From contig DAOUBP010000007.1 of the NCBI GenBank assembly GCA_034432655.1, positions 1 to 57,821 of the forward strand: a stretch of 57,821 nucleotides of DNA, read 5' to 3'. The DNA comes from DAOUBP01 sp034432655 (lineage in GTDB: Bacteria > Chloroflexota > Anaerolineae > CG2-30-64-16). Shown piece after piece: positions 16,397 through 25,079 of this stretch; positions within the stretch are counted from its first letter, which is position 1, and each line of letters opens with the position of its first letter. A model generated the notes under the pieces. It was not told the DNA's origin and searched no databases. It was given only the letters and a program-made list of their open reading frames with translations. The translations under genes were made by a program, and so were the position numbers.

Positions 16397-17086
16397 ATGT
16401 TGCTGGCATTGGACACGTCCACCCGCCAGGCAGGGGTGGCACTCTATGACGACAAACGCGGCCTGGTGGCCGAGTACAACTGGCTTTCTGCCAACCGCCA
16501 CACCGAGGAGCTGTTGCCCGCGGTCGCGCAGGTCATGGCGCAGGCCGGGCTGGCGCCGCGCGAGCTGACCGCGGTAGGGGTGGCGTTGGGGCCGGGCTCC
16601 TTCACCGGGCTGAGGGTGGGCCTGGCCGCGGCCAAGGGGCTGGCCCTGGCGCACGGACTGAGCCTGGTCGGCGTTTCCACGCTGGATTTCACCGCGTATC
16701 CGCATCAGGCGCAGCCGGTGCCGGTGGTCGCCCTGGTGCAGGCAGGCCGGGGCCGCGTCTACTGGGCGGCTTATGCCCACGGGCCAGCCGGCTGGGCCGC
16801 GCAAGAGCCGGCCGGCCTGGCGACCGTCGAGGCGCTGGCCTCCAGGATTGTGCGCGCCACTGTGTTCGTCGGCGAGGTGACGCCGGCCGTCCAGGAGACG
16901 CTGACCCACTTCCTCGGCCGGGCGCGCGCCCATTTCCTGCCGCCCGCGCTGGCCGTGCGCCGGGCGGGCCACCTGGCCGAGCTGGCCTGGGGCCGGTTGA
17001 ACGCAGGACAGAAAGATGACCCGGCGACATTGAGCCCCATCTATTTGCAACAGCCGGACGGCAGCCCGCTGCCCGACAACCTGTGA
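16397..17086 (+). CDS. tsaB: tRNA threonylcarbamoyladenosine biosynthesis protein TsaB
   Basis: TsaB is an ASKHA-fold partner that stabilises TsaD in t6A synthesis. The 229-residue sequence opens with LLALDTSTRQAGVAL and contains the hallmark GVALGPGSFTGLRVGLAAAKGL (split by family numbering near residue 60). The second half is shorter and variable, as usual for TsaB. The stop overlaps the GTG start of rimI by four bases (GTGA), implying translational coupling. Confidence 0.95.
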   Translation: MLLALDTSTRQAGVALYDDKRGLVAEYNWLSANRHTEELLPAVAQVMAQAGLAPRELTAVGVALGPGSFTGLRVGLAAAKGLALAHGLSLVGVSTLDFTAYPHQAQPVPVVALVQAGRGRVYWAAYAHGPAGWAAQEPAGLATVEALASRIVRATVFVGEVTPAVQETLTHFLGRARAHFLPPALAVRRAGHLAELAWGRLNAGQKDDPATLSPIYLQQPDGSPLPDNL

Positions 17087-17658
17087 GGGATACGCCGTTG
17101 GCCCTGCCCATCATCACGCCGCTCACCCCCGACGACCTGGACTTCATCATGCCGTTGGAGCGCCAGGTGTTCCGGGACCCGTGGACCCGGCGCATGTACC
17201 TGATTGACCTGACCCAGAACAACCTGGCCACCTACCTGGCTGCCCGGCCGGCCAGCAGCGACGATGCTGAAAGGTGCCAGCTGCCGCCGATCCTGGCCTG
17301 GGGCGGCTTCTGGCTCATGGTGGACGAAGCGCATATCGCCACCGTGGCCTCGCATCCCGCCTGGCGCGGCTGCGGCCTGGGCCAGTGGCTGATGCTGGCA
17401 TTACTGGACGCTGCCGTCCAACGCGGGGCGACAACGGCCACGCTGGAAGTGCGGGTGAGCAACCTGCCAGCGCGAACCCTCTATGAGAAGTTGGGGTTCC
17501 AGGTCGTCGGTTGTCGCCCGCGCTACTACCGCGACGGCGAAGATGGTTTGATTATGACAACACCGCCCCTGACCGAGCCGGCCTTTCAGGAGCGGCTGGC
17601 CCGCGCCAGGCGCGATGCATTAGACAAACTGTCCCGTTGTTTCGGGAGCACATCGTAG
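17083..17658 (+). CDS. rimI: Ribosomal-protein-alanine N-acetyltransferase RimI
   Basis: A GNAT-fold acetyltransferase of 191 residues. Acetyl-CoA binding is shown by VASHPAWRGCGLGQWLM (R/Q-x-x-G-x-G/A loop). The RimI block LEVRVSNLPARTLYEKLGF and then RPRYYRDGEDGLIM is present. A C-terminal extension of about 25 residues is longer than in Escherichia coli RimI. It is translated from a GTG that overlaps the tsaB stop. It acetylates the N terminus of S18 or other proteins in the family; the exact target here is inferred. Confidence 0.9.
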   Translation: MRDTPLALPIITPLTPDDLDFIMPLERQVFRDPWTRRMYLIDLTQNNLATYLAARPASSDDAERCQLPPILAWGGFWLMVDEAHIATVASHPAWRGCGLGQWLMLALLDAAVQRGATTATLEVRVSNLPARTLYEKLGFQVVGCRPRYYRDGEDGLIMTTPPLTEPAFQERLARARRDALDKLSRCFGSTS

Positions 17659-17670
17659 AAGGAGGTATTT

Positions 17671-19317
17671 TTGGCAGAGGCACCGCTTCGCATCATCCCG
17701 TTGGGCGGCTTTGGCGAGATCGGCAAGAACATGTTGGCCATTGAATCCGGCAACGACATCCTGGTCATTGACGCCGGCTTGATGTTCCCGGACAGCGACA
17801 TGTTGGGCGTTGATCTGGTCTATCCGGACATCTCCTACCTCACCACACACGCCGACCGCGTCCAGGCCGTTGTGCTGACCCACGGCCACGAAGATCACAT
17901 CGGCGCATTGCCCTATTTGCTGCGCTATCTGGATGTGCCGGTCTATGCCACCACGCTGACGCGCGGCCTGGCCGAGGTCAAACTCAAGGAGGCCGGCCTG
18001 CTGGCCGACAGCGAGCTCCACACCATCACCGCCGACGACCGGCTGGCCTTCGGCTCCCTGACGGTCGAGTTCTTTCACATTTGCCACAGCATCCCCGATG
18101 CGGTGGGCGTGGTCGTCCGCACCCCCATCGGCACGGTGGTCCACGCCACCGATTATAAGTTCGATCCCCAGCCGATAGACGGCAAACTGACCGAGGTGGA
18201 GAAGCTGCGCGCGTTGGGGGATGAAGGTGTCCTGCTACTGTTGTCCGACTCTACCAATGCCGACACCAAAGGCTTCACCCCATCGGAGCAAAACATCAAC
18301 GCTGTGCTGGATGAGATCATGGCCAGGGCGCCGGGGCGGATCATCGTAGCCACCTTCGCCTCCAACATCTCGCGCGTGCAACAGGTGGCCGATATCGCCC
18401 GCCGCCACGGACGCCGCATCGGAGTAGTCGGCCGCAGCATGGTCAACAACGTCAGGATGGCCATCAACCTGGGCTATCTGGACCTGACCCATGAAGAGCT
18501 GCTCAGCATCTCGGAAATGAACAACCTGCCGCCCGAACAGGTGGTGATCGTCTGTACCGGAAGCCAGGGCGAGCCCAGCGCAGTGCTGGCAAGGCTGGCG
18601 GCCAACGAGCATCCTCAGCTGCAAATCATGCCTACAGACACCGTGGTGTTGTCCGCCACCCCCATCCCCGGCAATGAAGAGATGGTCAACCACATCATTG
18701 ATGATCTGTTCCGGCTGGGCGCTGATGTCATCTACTCTGACCTGGCAGAGGTGCACGTGTCCGGCCACGGCAGCCAGGAGGACCTCCGCCAGATGCTGGC
18801 GCTGACCCGCCCCAAGTTCTTCGTGCCGATCCACGGCGAATACCGACACCTGGTGCTGCATGCACGGCTGGCCCAGGAGATGGGCATCCCCGCAGAGAAC
18901 ATCGTCATTGTAGAGACCGGCCGGGCGATCGAGGTGTGGCCGGATCGCATCCGGGTGGGCGATGAGGTCGGCGGCGGGCACGTGTTGGTGGACGGCCTCA
19001 GCGTAGGGGAGATCGGCGCGGCCGTGCTGCGCGATCGCAAACATCTGGGCCGTGACGGCTTCCTGGTGGCGATGGTGGCGATTGACCGGGCCACCGGGGA
19101 AGTGGTAGCCGACCCGGAGATCCTGACGCGCGGGTTCGTCTACGCGGCCGAGGCCGAAGAGCTGTTGGAGGGCGCCAAGGATCGCATGTGGCAGGTGCTG
19201 CGCATGCCGGGCGCAGCCTCGGCCATCCGCAACAAGATCAAAGACGTCTTGAGCCAGTATTGCTATCAACGCACCGGCCGCCGGCCGTTGATCCTGCCGC
19301 TGGTACTGGAAGTTTGA
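17671..19317 (+). CDS. rnj: Ribonuclease J
   Basis: A 548-residue metallo-beta-lactamase/beta-CASP nuclease with 5'-3' exo- and endoribonuclease roles in mRNA turnover and rRNA maturation. Metal site HGHEDHIGAL lies near residue 72; then come HATDYKFD, the beta-CASP segment (SDSTNAD, VVGRSMVNN), HVSGHGSQED and PIHGEYRHL. The C-terminal domain ends in RRPLILPLVLEV, full length for the family. The start is TTG at 17671, fixed by a strong AGAAGGAGGT five bases upstream. It follows rimI after 12 bases and probably belongs to the same transcript. Confidence 0.95.
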   Translation: MAEAPLRIIPLGGFGEIGKNMLAIESGNDILVIDAGLMFPDSDMLGVDLVYPDISYLTTHADRVQAVVLTHGHEDHIGALPYLLRYLDVPVYATTLTRGLAEVKLKEAGLLADSELHTITADDRLAFGSLTVEFFHICHSIPDAVGVVVRTPIGTVVHATDYKFDPQPIDGKLTEVEKLRALGDEGVLLLLSDSTNADTKGFTPSEQNINAVLDEIMARAPGRIIVATFASNISRVQQVADIARRHGRRIGVVGRSMVNNVRMAINLGYLDLTHEELLSISEMNNLPPEQVVIVCTGSQGEPSAVLARLAANEHPQLQIMPTDTVVLSATPIPGNEEMVNHIIDDLFRLGADVIYSDLAEVHVSGHGSQEDLRQMLALTRPKFFVPIHGEYRHLVLHARLAQEMGIPAENIVIVETGRAIEVWPDRIRVGDEVGGGHVLVDGLSVGEIGAAVLRDRKHLGRDGFLVAMVAIDRATGEVVADPEILTRGFVYAAEAEELLEGAKDRMWQVLRMPGAASAIRNKIKDVLSQYCYQRTGRRPLILPLVLEV

Positions 19318-19342
19318 TCCCTCATTGCCGAGGAGATGCCAA

Positions 19343-20278
19343 ATGCCTGTCTTACGCTCTGTCCTGATCGCACTATCGCGCAACAAGCAGTTACAAGACC
19401 TGATCGTGCGCTTTCCGGTCTCCCGCAGGATGGCGCGGCGGTTCGTAGCCGGCGAGACCCTGGAGGACGCCATCCGCGCGGTGCAAGCCCTGAACGCCCA
19501 GGGCATGCTGGCCACACTGGATCACCTGGGCGAGAACGTGACCAGCGAAGCGGAGGCACGCGCGGCCGCGGACGAGTACCTGACGGCCCTGGAAGCCATC
19601 TTCGCGGTCCGAGCTAACAGCAACGTGTCGGTGAAGCTCACCCAGATGGGCCTGGACCTGGGGGATGACTTCTGCTACGACAACGTGACCCGGATCGTCC
19701 GCAAAGCTGCCGAGCTGGGCAACTTCGTGCGCATTGACATGGAAGGCTCGCCCTATACCGAGCGCACCCTGGCCATCTACCGGCGGCTGCGCCAACGTTA
19801 CAGCAACGTGGGCATCGTGGTGCAGGCTTATCTGTACCGCACCAGGGCCGACGTGGAGGCGTTGATCAACGAAGGGATCGGGCACTTCCGGCTGTGTAAG
19901 GGCGCCTATGACGAACCGGCCACCATCGCTTATCGGGAACGGCCGCGCGTCACCCAGGCGCTCAACGAACTGGTCAGCCTGTGCCTGGCGGAGGAAAGCC
20001 GCGCTAAAGGGGCCTACGCGGCGATCGCATCTCACGATGAAGCGGTCATCAACTTCACGCGCAGCTATGCGGAGCAGCATGGCATCCCGCCGTCCGCCTA
20101 CGAGTTCCAGATGCTGTACGGCATCCGTCGCGAGCTGCAGACGCAGCTGGTGCAGGCCGGCTACCGGATGCGCATCTATGTGCCCTACGGCACCCACTGG
20201 TATCCTTACTTCATGCGGCGCCTCGCCGAGCGGCCGGCCAACCTGCTCTTCTTCCTGCGCGCGCTGGTGGGGGATTGA
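19343..20278 (+). CDS. Proline dehydrogenase
   Basis: A 311-residue monofunctional proline dehydrogenase (PutA-type TIM barrel, FAD) that oxidises L-proline to pyrroline-5-carboxylate. Recognised by VSVKLTQMGLDL, FVRIDMEGSPYTERTL, VVQAYLYRT, RLCKGAYDEP and the substrate-site YVPYGTHWYPYFMRRLAERP at the C terminus. The P5C dehydrogenase is not adjacent. AGGAG lies seven bases before the ATG at 19343; a longer in-frame start adds six residues without support. Confidence 0.93.
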   Translation: MPVLRSVLIALSRNKQLQDLIVRFPVSRRMARRFVAGETLEDAIRAVQALNAQGMLATLDHLGENVTSEAEARAAADEYLTALEAIFAVRANSNVSVKLTQMGLDLGDDFCYDNVTRIVRKAAELGNFVRIDMEGSPYTERTLAIYRRLRQRYSNVGIVVQAYLYRTRADVEALINEGIGHFRLCKGAYDEPATIAYRERPRVTQALNELVSLCLAEESRAKGAYAAIASHDEAVINFTRSYAEQHGIPPSAYEFQMLYGIRRELQTQLVQAGYRMRIYVPYGTHWYPYFMRRLAERPANLLFFLRALVGD

Positions 20279-20443
20279 GGATTGCAGACTGAAAAAGGGA
20301 AATTGGGGGCGGAGCGGGTGGCGGTTGAGGATGTCGGCGCGACGGGACGCAGATCGGGGGGTTAAGTCCGGTGCAGCGTCTGGCGTGATCTCGCCTGCAA
20401 TCTGCAATCTGCAATCTGTAATCTGTGATCTGCAATCTGCAAT
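20274..20443 (+). repeat. Heptamer hairpin element between proline dehydrogenase and SDR genes
   Basis: Seven back-to-back 7-base units of CTGCAAT type (five exact, one CTGTAAT, one CTGTGAT) fill 20395-20443. A complementary stretch (ATTGAGG, ATTGCAG) at 20274-20287, overlapping the upstream stop codon, could pair with them. The ribosome site of the next gene follows at once. Confidence 0.75.
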
Positions 20444-20460
20444 CAGAGAAGGAGCATCTC

Positions 20461-21261
20461 ATGGCCGACAAACCACTACAAGGGCGCTGGGCCCTGATCC
20501 TCGGCGCTTCGTCCGGCTTCGGCGCAGCGACCGGCAAGGCGCTGGCCGCGGCCGGCATGAATATCGCCGGTGTGCATCTCGATCTGCGGGCCACGTTGCC
20601 CATCGCGCAGCAGACCATCGCCGACATCGAAGCGCACGGGGTAAAAGCGCGTTTCTTCAACATCAACGCGGCCGACCCGGAGAAGCGGGCCAAAGTCCTG
20701 GACGCGCTGGCTGCCGAACTGGCGCCAGGCGAGACGATCCACGTCTTCATGCACTCCCTGGCCTTCGGCACCCTGAAGCCCTTCATCGCCGAACAGCCCA
20801 CAGATGCCATTGACCAGGCCCAGATGGAGATGACGCTCAACGTCATGGCGCACAGCCTGGTCTACTGGACGCAAGACCTGGTACGCCGGGGGATGTTGGG
20901 CCCTGGCAGCCGCATCTTCAGCATGACCAGCGAAGGCAGCCGCCGCGTGGTGCCCAATTACGGTGCGGTCTCGGCCGCCAAAGCCGCGCTGGAATCGCAC
21001 ACCCGCCAGCTGGCTATGGAGCTCGGCCCGCGCGGGGTGCTGGTCAACTGCATCAACGCGGGCGTGACCGATACACCGGCCTTGCGGAAGATCCCCGGCC
21101 ACGAGAAGATGATCGAAGCAACCTTGCGCCGTAACCCCTTTGGCCGCATGACCACCCCCGAGGACGTAGCTGCCACCATCGTTGCGCTCAGCCATCCGGA
21201 CGTGAAGTTCATCAGCGGTTCGGTGATTTTCGTGGACGGCGGGGAAGGGGTGGTTGGTTAG
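20461..21261 (+). CDS. SDR oxidoreductase, enoyl-ACP reductase-like
   Basis: A 266-residue short-chain dehydrogenase. The cofactor loop is GASSGFGAATGKAL. The catalytic pair is Y-x6-K (NYGAVSAAKAAL) rather than the usual Y-x3-K, a spacing typical of FabI/FabL enoyl-ACP reductases. The C-terminal block NPFGRMTTPEDVA ... GSVIFVDGGEG also matches that group. It may reduce enoyl thioesters in fatty-acid synthesis, but a ketoreductase role cannot be ruled out. AGAAGGAG precedes the ATG at 20461. It is followed by a second SDR of the same class. Confidence 0.82.
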   Translation: MADKPLQGRWALILGASSGFGAATGKALAAAGMNIAGVHLDLRATLPIAQQTIADIEAHGVKARFFNINAADPEKRAKVLDALAAELAPGETIHVFMHSLAFGTLKPFIAEQPTDAIDQAQMEMTLNVMAHSLVYWTQDLVRRGMLGPGSRIFSMTSEGSRRVVPNYGAVSAAKAALESHTRQLAMELGPRGVLVNCINAGVTDTPALRKIPGHEKMIEATLRRNPFGRMTTPEDVAATIVALSHPDVKFISGSVIFVDGGEGVVG

Positions 21262-21350
21262 TCCGATGGTCTGAGAGTCAGATGGTCGGGTAGTCCGGGC
21301 TCTTTCCGGTCGGCGACGGCTGTTCGACTATCTGACTATTGCACTGATAG
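21259..21350 (+). repeat. Octamer hairpin element between the two SDR genes
   Basis: Five 8-base units of the form TAGTCCGA or TGGTCTGA start on the stop codon of the first SDR (21259-21298). A right arm of octamers with the complementary core (CTATCTGA, CTATTGCA) runs at about 21320-21350. Confidence 0.6.
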
Positions 21351-21363
21351 GGGTGAGCATTTC

Positions 21364-22131
21364 ATGAGTCCCTACCACATTCTCTGCGGGAAGACCGCGG
21401 TCATCACCGGCAGCGGCCGCGGCATCGGCCGGGCCATCGCGCTGGAGCTGGCGCGGCACGGCGCCAACGTAGCCGTGAACTACTTCCGCCACAAGGCCCA
21501 GGCCGAGCAGACCGCGGCCGATGTCCAGGCGGCCGGCGGCCGCGCCATCGTCGTTAAGGCCCACGTGGGCGAGGTGGCAGACGTGCAACGCCTGGTCCAC
21601 ACCGCGGCCGAGGCGTTCGGCAGCGTGGACATCTTCGTGGGCAACGCGGCCTCCGGCGTGCTGAAGCCCGTGATCGAACAGGAGCCGAAAGCCTGGGAAT
21701 GGACCATCAATGTCAACGCCCGTTCCATCCTGTTCGGCGCGCAGGCGGCGGCCGGTTACATGATGAAGAACCGGTGGGGCCGCATCATCGGCATCACCAG
21801 CTTCGGATCGCGGCGGGTGCTGCCCGAATACAGCATGGTGGGGGTCAGCAAGGCTGCCATTGAGGCGCTGATCCGCTACCTGGCCGTGGAGCTGATACCG
21901 CACGGCATCGTCTGCAACACGGTGAGCCCCGGCGTGGTGGAGACCGAGGCGCTGAACTTCTTCCCCAGCAAGGACGCGATCCTGCAGGAAGGCCTGCGCC
22001 GCACCCCGGCCGGCCGCTTCGTCACCCCGGAAGAGGTGGCCCGGGTGGTGGCCTGGCTGTGCACCGATGACGCCGCCATGATCGTGGGCCAAACGCTGGT
22101 GATAGACGGCGGCTATGAACTTCTGGCGTAG
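21364..22131 (+). CDS. FabL-like enoyl-ACP reductase (SDR family)
   Basis: A 255-residue SDR. The cofactor loop is GSGRGIGRAIALEL, followed by VNYFRHKAQAEQ, which indicates an NADP(H)-type pocket. The active site is Y-x6-K in EYSMVGVSKAAIEALIRYL. The segment TPAGRFVTPEEVARVVAWL and the ending MIVGQTLVIDGGYELL closely follow Bacillus FabL. It probably reduces enoyl-ACP in type II fatty-acid synthesis. Located 102 bases after the first SDR and 12 bases before the CHAT gene, so the three are likely one transcript. Confidence 0.85.
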   Translation: MSPYHILCGKTAVITGSGRGIGRAIALELARHGANVAVNYFRHKAQAEQTAADVQAAGGRAIVVKAHVGEVADVQRLVHTAAEAFGSVDIFVGNAASGVLKPVIEQEPKAWEWTINVNARSILFGAQAAAGYMMKNRWGRIIGITSFGSRRVLPEYSMVGVSKAAIEALIRYLAVELIPHGIVCNTVSPGVVETEALNFFPSKDAILQEGLRRTPAGRFVTPEEVARVVAWLCTDDAAMIVGQTLVIDGGYELLA

Positions 22132-22143
22132 CCCGAGAGCAAC

Positions 22144-23508
22144 ATGCGCTATCAAGACTTCACCTTCACCATCTCAGAGGCCCAGGCCGAGGGCTATCTG
22201 GTCACCGCGGTCTCGGAGAAGCTGGGACGGGTAGCGGCCGTTCAGCCGCCGCCGGACGAAAACCTGAAGGCCCGGCTGGCCGCGGCGGAGGCCCTGGCGC
22301 CCGGTGATGATGTGGAGGGGGTGCTCCACGCAGCCGGTGAAGGGCTGTTTCGCTGGCTCACCGGCGGGCCCATCGAAAACCACCTGCGCCTGGCCTGGGC
22401 GCGCGCCTGGCGCCGCAAGCAACAGGGCCTGCGCATCCGGCTGAGCATCGACGCGCCGGAGCTGGCCGCCTGGCCATGGGAATTGCTTTACGATCCCAGC
22501 CGCGACCACACCTTTGCAACCTCGCCTCGCACGCTGTTGGTACGCTACCTGGACCAGGCCAACCGCTTCGGCAGCCTGGTGGAACAGGAAACCGAGCTCC
22601 CCCTGAGCCTGCTGCTGGTGCTGCCGAAGACACCTGACCTTGATCTGGCCAGGGAGCGCGCGGCGTTGGAGCGGGTCGCTGCGGCCATGCCCGGCGTGCT
22701 GCAGGTGCGGGTGTTGGACGGCATCGTCACCCGCGCCGATCTGGCCGACGCCCTGTTGATGGGGGATTATGACATCATCCACTTCAGCGGGCACGGCGAC
22801 TACATTGAAGGCCGCGGCTACGTGGGGTTGAACCGGCCGGATGGCGGCATGGATTGGGTGCACAGCGGTGCCATCTCCCGGCTGGCGGTCAACTACCGGA
22901 CCATCAAGCTGGTGGTGTTGAACACCTGTGGCAGCGGCCGGGTCAGCGACAGCCGGGCTTTCCAGGGGCTCGCGCCGCAGATGGTCCGTTTCGGCGTGCC
23001 GGCCGTGATCGCCATGCAATATCCGGTGTCGGACGAAGCGGCCCCCATCTTCTCCCGCGAGTTTTACAAGCGGCTATGTGTGGGCGAGGATGCGGGCCAG
23101 GTGGATGTGGCCGTGGCGTATGCGCGCGGCATGCTGGCCGTCCTCCACCCGCAAGACCGCAGTTGGGCGGCCCCGGTAGTCTACACCCATGCAGCCGACG
23201 GGGTGATCTACCGCCTACAACAAACGAGAGCCGCGCAACAGGCCCTCGACCCCATCAGCCGTCGCGCGCGCCTGGCAACGCTCAAAGCCTCGCTCCAGAC
23301 CAGCCGGGCGCTGGAGGAGGACTGGCGCCTGGCGGATACCGACGGGTTGTTCGTCTGGCGTCAGATGTTGCGCCGGGCCGAAGAAGCATATCGCGGCCAC
23401 CTTGCCGATCCCGACCCGGAGGTGCAGCAGATTGCGCAGGCGGGCCTGGCGCTGGTCCAGGAACGCTTGCTGGCGCTGGAGGACGCGTTGGCGACGGCGT
23501 TGTCCTAG
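22144..23508 (+). CDS. CHAT-domain (caspase-like) protease
   Basis: A 454-residue protein whose central part (about 150-370) is a CHAT cysteine-protease domain. The catalytic His is in IIHFSGHGDY (His217) and the Cys in VVLNTCGSG (Cys262), followed by GVPAVIAMQYPVSDEAAPIF. The N-terminal 150 residues include a helical segment and AAWPWELLYDP, common in stand-alone CHAT proteins. A helical tail of about 80 residues follows. No TPR partner, gasdermin or effector gene is adjacent; neighbours are fatty-acid-type SDRs and mgtE. The substrate is unknown. Confidence 0.88.
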   Translation: MRYQDFTFTISEAQAEGYLVTAVSEKLGRVAAVQPPPDENLKARLAAAEALAPGDDVEGVLHAAGEGLFRWLTGGPIENHLRLAWARAWRRKQQGLRIRLSIDAPELAAWPWELLYDPSRDHTFATSPRTLLVRYLDQANRFGSLVEQETELPLSLLLVLPKTPDLDLARERAALERVAAAMPGVLQVRVLDGIVTRADLADALLMGDYDIIHFSGHGDYIEGRGYVGLNRPDGGMDWVHSGAISRLAVNYRTIKLVVLNTCGSGRVSDSRAFQGLAPQMVRFGVPAVIAMQYPVSDEAAPIFSREFYKRLCVGEDAGQVDVAVAYARGMLAVLHPQDRSWAAPVVYTHAADGVIYRLQQTRAAQQALDPISRRARLATLKASLQTSRALEEDWRLADTDGLFVWRQMLRRAEEAYRGHLADPDPEVQQIAQAGLALVQERLLALEDALATALS

Positions 23509-23544
23509 AACGACTGTTGAAAGGGGGTCGGGCAGGGAACGCCC

Positions 23545-23564
23545 GCCGGCAATCCGGCTGTTTT
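23545..23564 (+). terminator. Rho-independent-like terminator after the CHAT gene
   Basis: The stem GCCGG (23545-23549) pairs with CCGGC (23554-23558) around CAAT, followed by TGTTTT. A larger AACGACTG/CAGTCGTT inverted repeat encloses it. Confidence 0.5.
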
Positions 23565-23607
23565 CGCAAAGTTCATCAGTCGTTACTACAAAGGACAGGC
23601 TTATGGA

Positions 23608-23715
23608 GACAACAGATAGACATCCCACATAGCGGAGTTCGCATCCTCAGATGCGAACGGGCGGCATCTGAGGATGCCGCGCTCCGATCGTGCGTGTTCT
23701 ATCTGCGTTCCCTAT
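23608..23715. repeat. 108-bp nested inverted-repeat element, copy 2
   Basis: This is the second copy of the element at 13783, again between convergent genes (CHAT and mgtE), and it abuts the mgtE stop codon. Arms CAGATAGA (23613-23620) and TCTATCTG (23698-23705) enclose two hairpins. In this copy the two 14-base hairpin cores are exact reverse complements of each other, with loops CTCA and TGAG. Confidence 0.88.
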
Positions 23716-25079
23716 TAGATCCCCAGGATCGCTTTGGCGACGCTCAGATAGATCAACAGGCCGGTGGCATCCACCAGGGTGCTCATCAGCGGCCCGGAGA
23801 CCAGCGCCGGGTCAATGCGAAACCGGGTGGCAGCCAGGGGCAACAGGGAACCGATAGTTGTGGCCCACACCACAACCAGCAACAACGACGTGGCTACCGC
23901 AAACGCCACCTGGAACCCGGTACCCCACAAGAGCGCCCGCCCCAGGCCGAAAACCGCCATCATCGCGCCGAGCAGGATGCCCACACGAAACTCGTGCCAC
24001 AGCACTGCCAGGCCATCGCGCCAGCGGATATCGCCCGTAGCAATCCCGCGGATGATGATGGTGGTGGTTTGTGTCCCTGCGTTGCCGCCGGTGCCGATCA
24101 ACAACGGCACGAAGAACGACAGCGCCACCACTGCCTTCATCTCGGCCTCGAAGGTCCGGATGACGGTGCCGGTCAGCGTACCGGTAAGGAAGAGCAACAG
24201 CAGCCAGCCGATGCGTTTGCGCACAATCCCCACGACGGAGGTATCGAGATAGGGGGTCTCCAGGGGCGCCGAACCGCCCAGGCGCTGGATATCCTCGGTG
24301 ACCTCTTCTTCCACCGTTTCCACGAAATCGTCGTGGGTGATGATCCCTAACAGTTTCCCATTTGCGTCCACCACCGGCAACGAAAGCAGATCGTACCGAG
24401 ACATCAGTTTGGCCGCGACTTCGCGATCTTCGTCGGCACGCACTGCAATGACCTCGGTGTCCATCACGCTTTCGACCGTGGCCTCGGGCGAAGCACGCAA
24501 CAGACGATACAGGTTGACTACCCCCCGCAGAATACCGGCCGCGTCCACCACGTACAGGTTGTAAAGGAGCTCCGCGCCTTCGCCGGGGGCCATCTGGCGC
24601 ACGGCTTCCAGCGCCTCAGCCACGCGCATCCGCCGCCGGAGCACAAGGAAGTCAGTAGTCATCAAACCGCCAGCGCTCTCATCGGCGTGCATCAGCAGGG
24701 GACGCACCTCTTCCGGGTCTTCCAGGGTGTTGAGGATCGCCTCGGCCCGTTCGTCGGGGAGGTCGCCGAGCAGGTCGGCGGCTTCGTCAGGCTCCATTTC
24801 ATCCACAATGCGCGCCAGGTCAGCGTCCGACAGGTTCTCGGCCAGGTCAGCCGCCGCTTCATCCTCCATCTCTTCCAGGATGTCGGCCGATTCGGACACA
24901 GGCAGGTTGGGCAAAAGGCTGGCCTGATCCTCCTCAGGCAACTCGGAGAAGACCTCGGCCTGATCGGCCGGACGCAACGCCTGGAGGATGGCAATGGCCT
25001 GCGCCTGGTCCCCGCGCTCCAGCGCCACGCGCACCAGTCTCAAGACATCATCTACACCCAGCTTGAAGACCCGCTCCAT
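23715..25079 (-). CDS. mgtE: Magnesium transporter MgtE
   Basis: A 454-residue Mg2+ channel/transporter. An N-terminal superhelical acidic domain with repeating leucine-rich helices (LRPADQAEVFSELPEEDQ and similar, residues 1-130) is followed by a CBS pair (residues about 140-260, including SVMDTEVIAV and LPVVDANGKLLGIIT). Five transmembrane helices come after residue 290, with the pore signature LLIGTGGNAGTQTTTIIIRG and DATGLLIYLSVA. Domains and length match Thermus MgtE, in which cytoplasmic Mg2+ gates the channel. GGGAGGGAG precedes the ATG at 25079. Confidence 0.97.
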   Translation of the reverse strand: MERVFKLGVDDVLRLVRVALERGDQAQAIAILQALRPADQAEVFSELPEEDQASLLPNLPVSESADILEEMEDEAAADLAENLSDADLARIVDEMEPDEAADLLGDLPDERAEAILNTLEDPEEVRPLLMHADESAGGLMTTDFLVLRRRMRVAEALEAVRQMAPGEGAELLYNLYVVDAAGILRGVVNLYRLLRASPEATVESVMDTEVIAVRADEDREVAAKLMSRYDLLSLPVVDANGKLLGIITHDDFVETVEEEVTEDIQRLGGSAPLETPYLDTSVVGIVRKRIGWLLLLFLTGTLTGTVIRTFEAEMKAVVALSFFVPLLIGTGGNAGTQTTTIIIRGIATGDIRWRDGLAVLWHEFRVGILLGAMMAVFGLGRALLWGTGFQVAFAVATSLLLVVVWATTIGSLLPLAATRFRIDPALVSGPLMSTLVDATGLLIYLSVAKAILGI

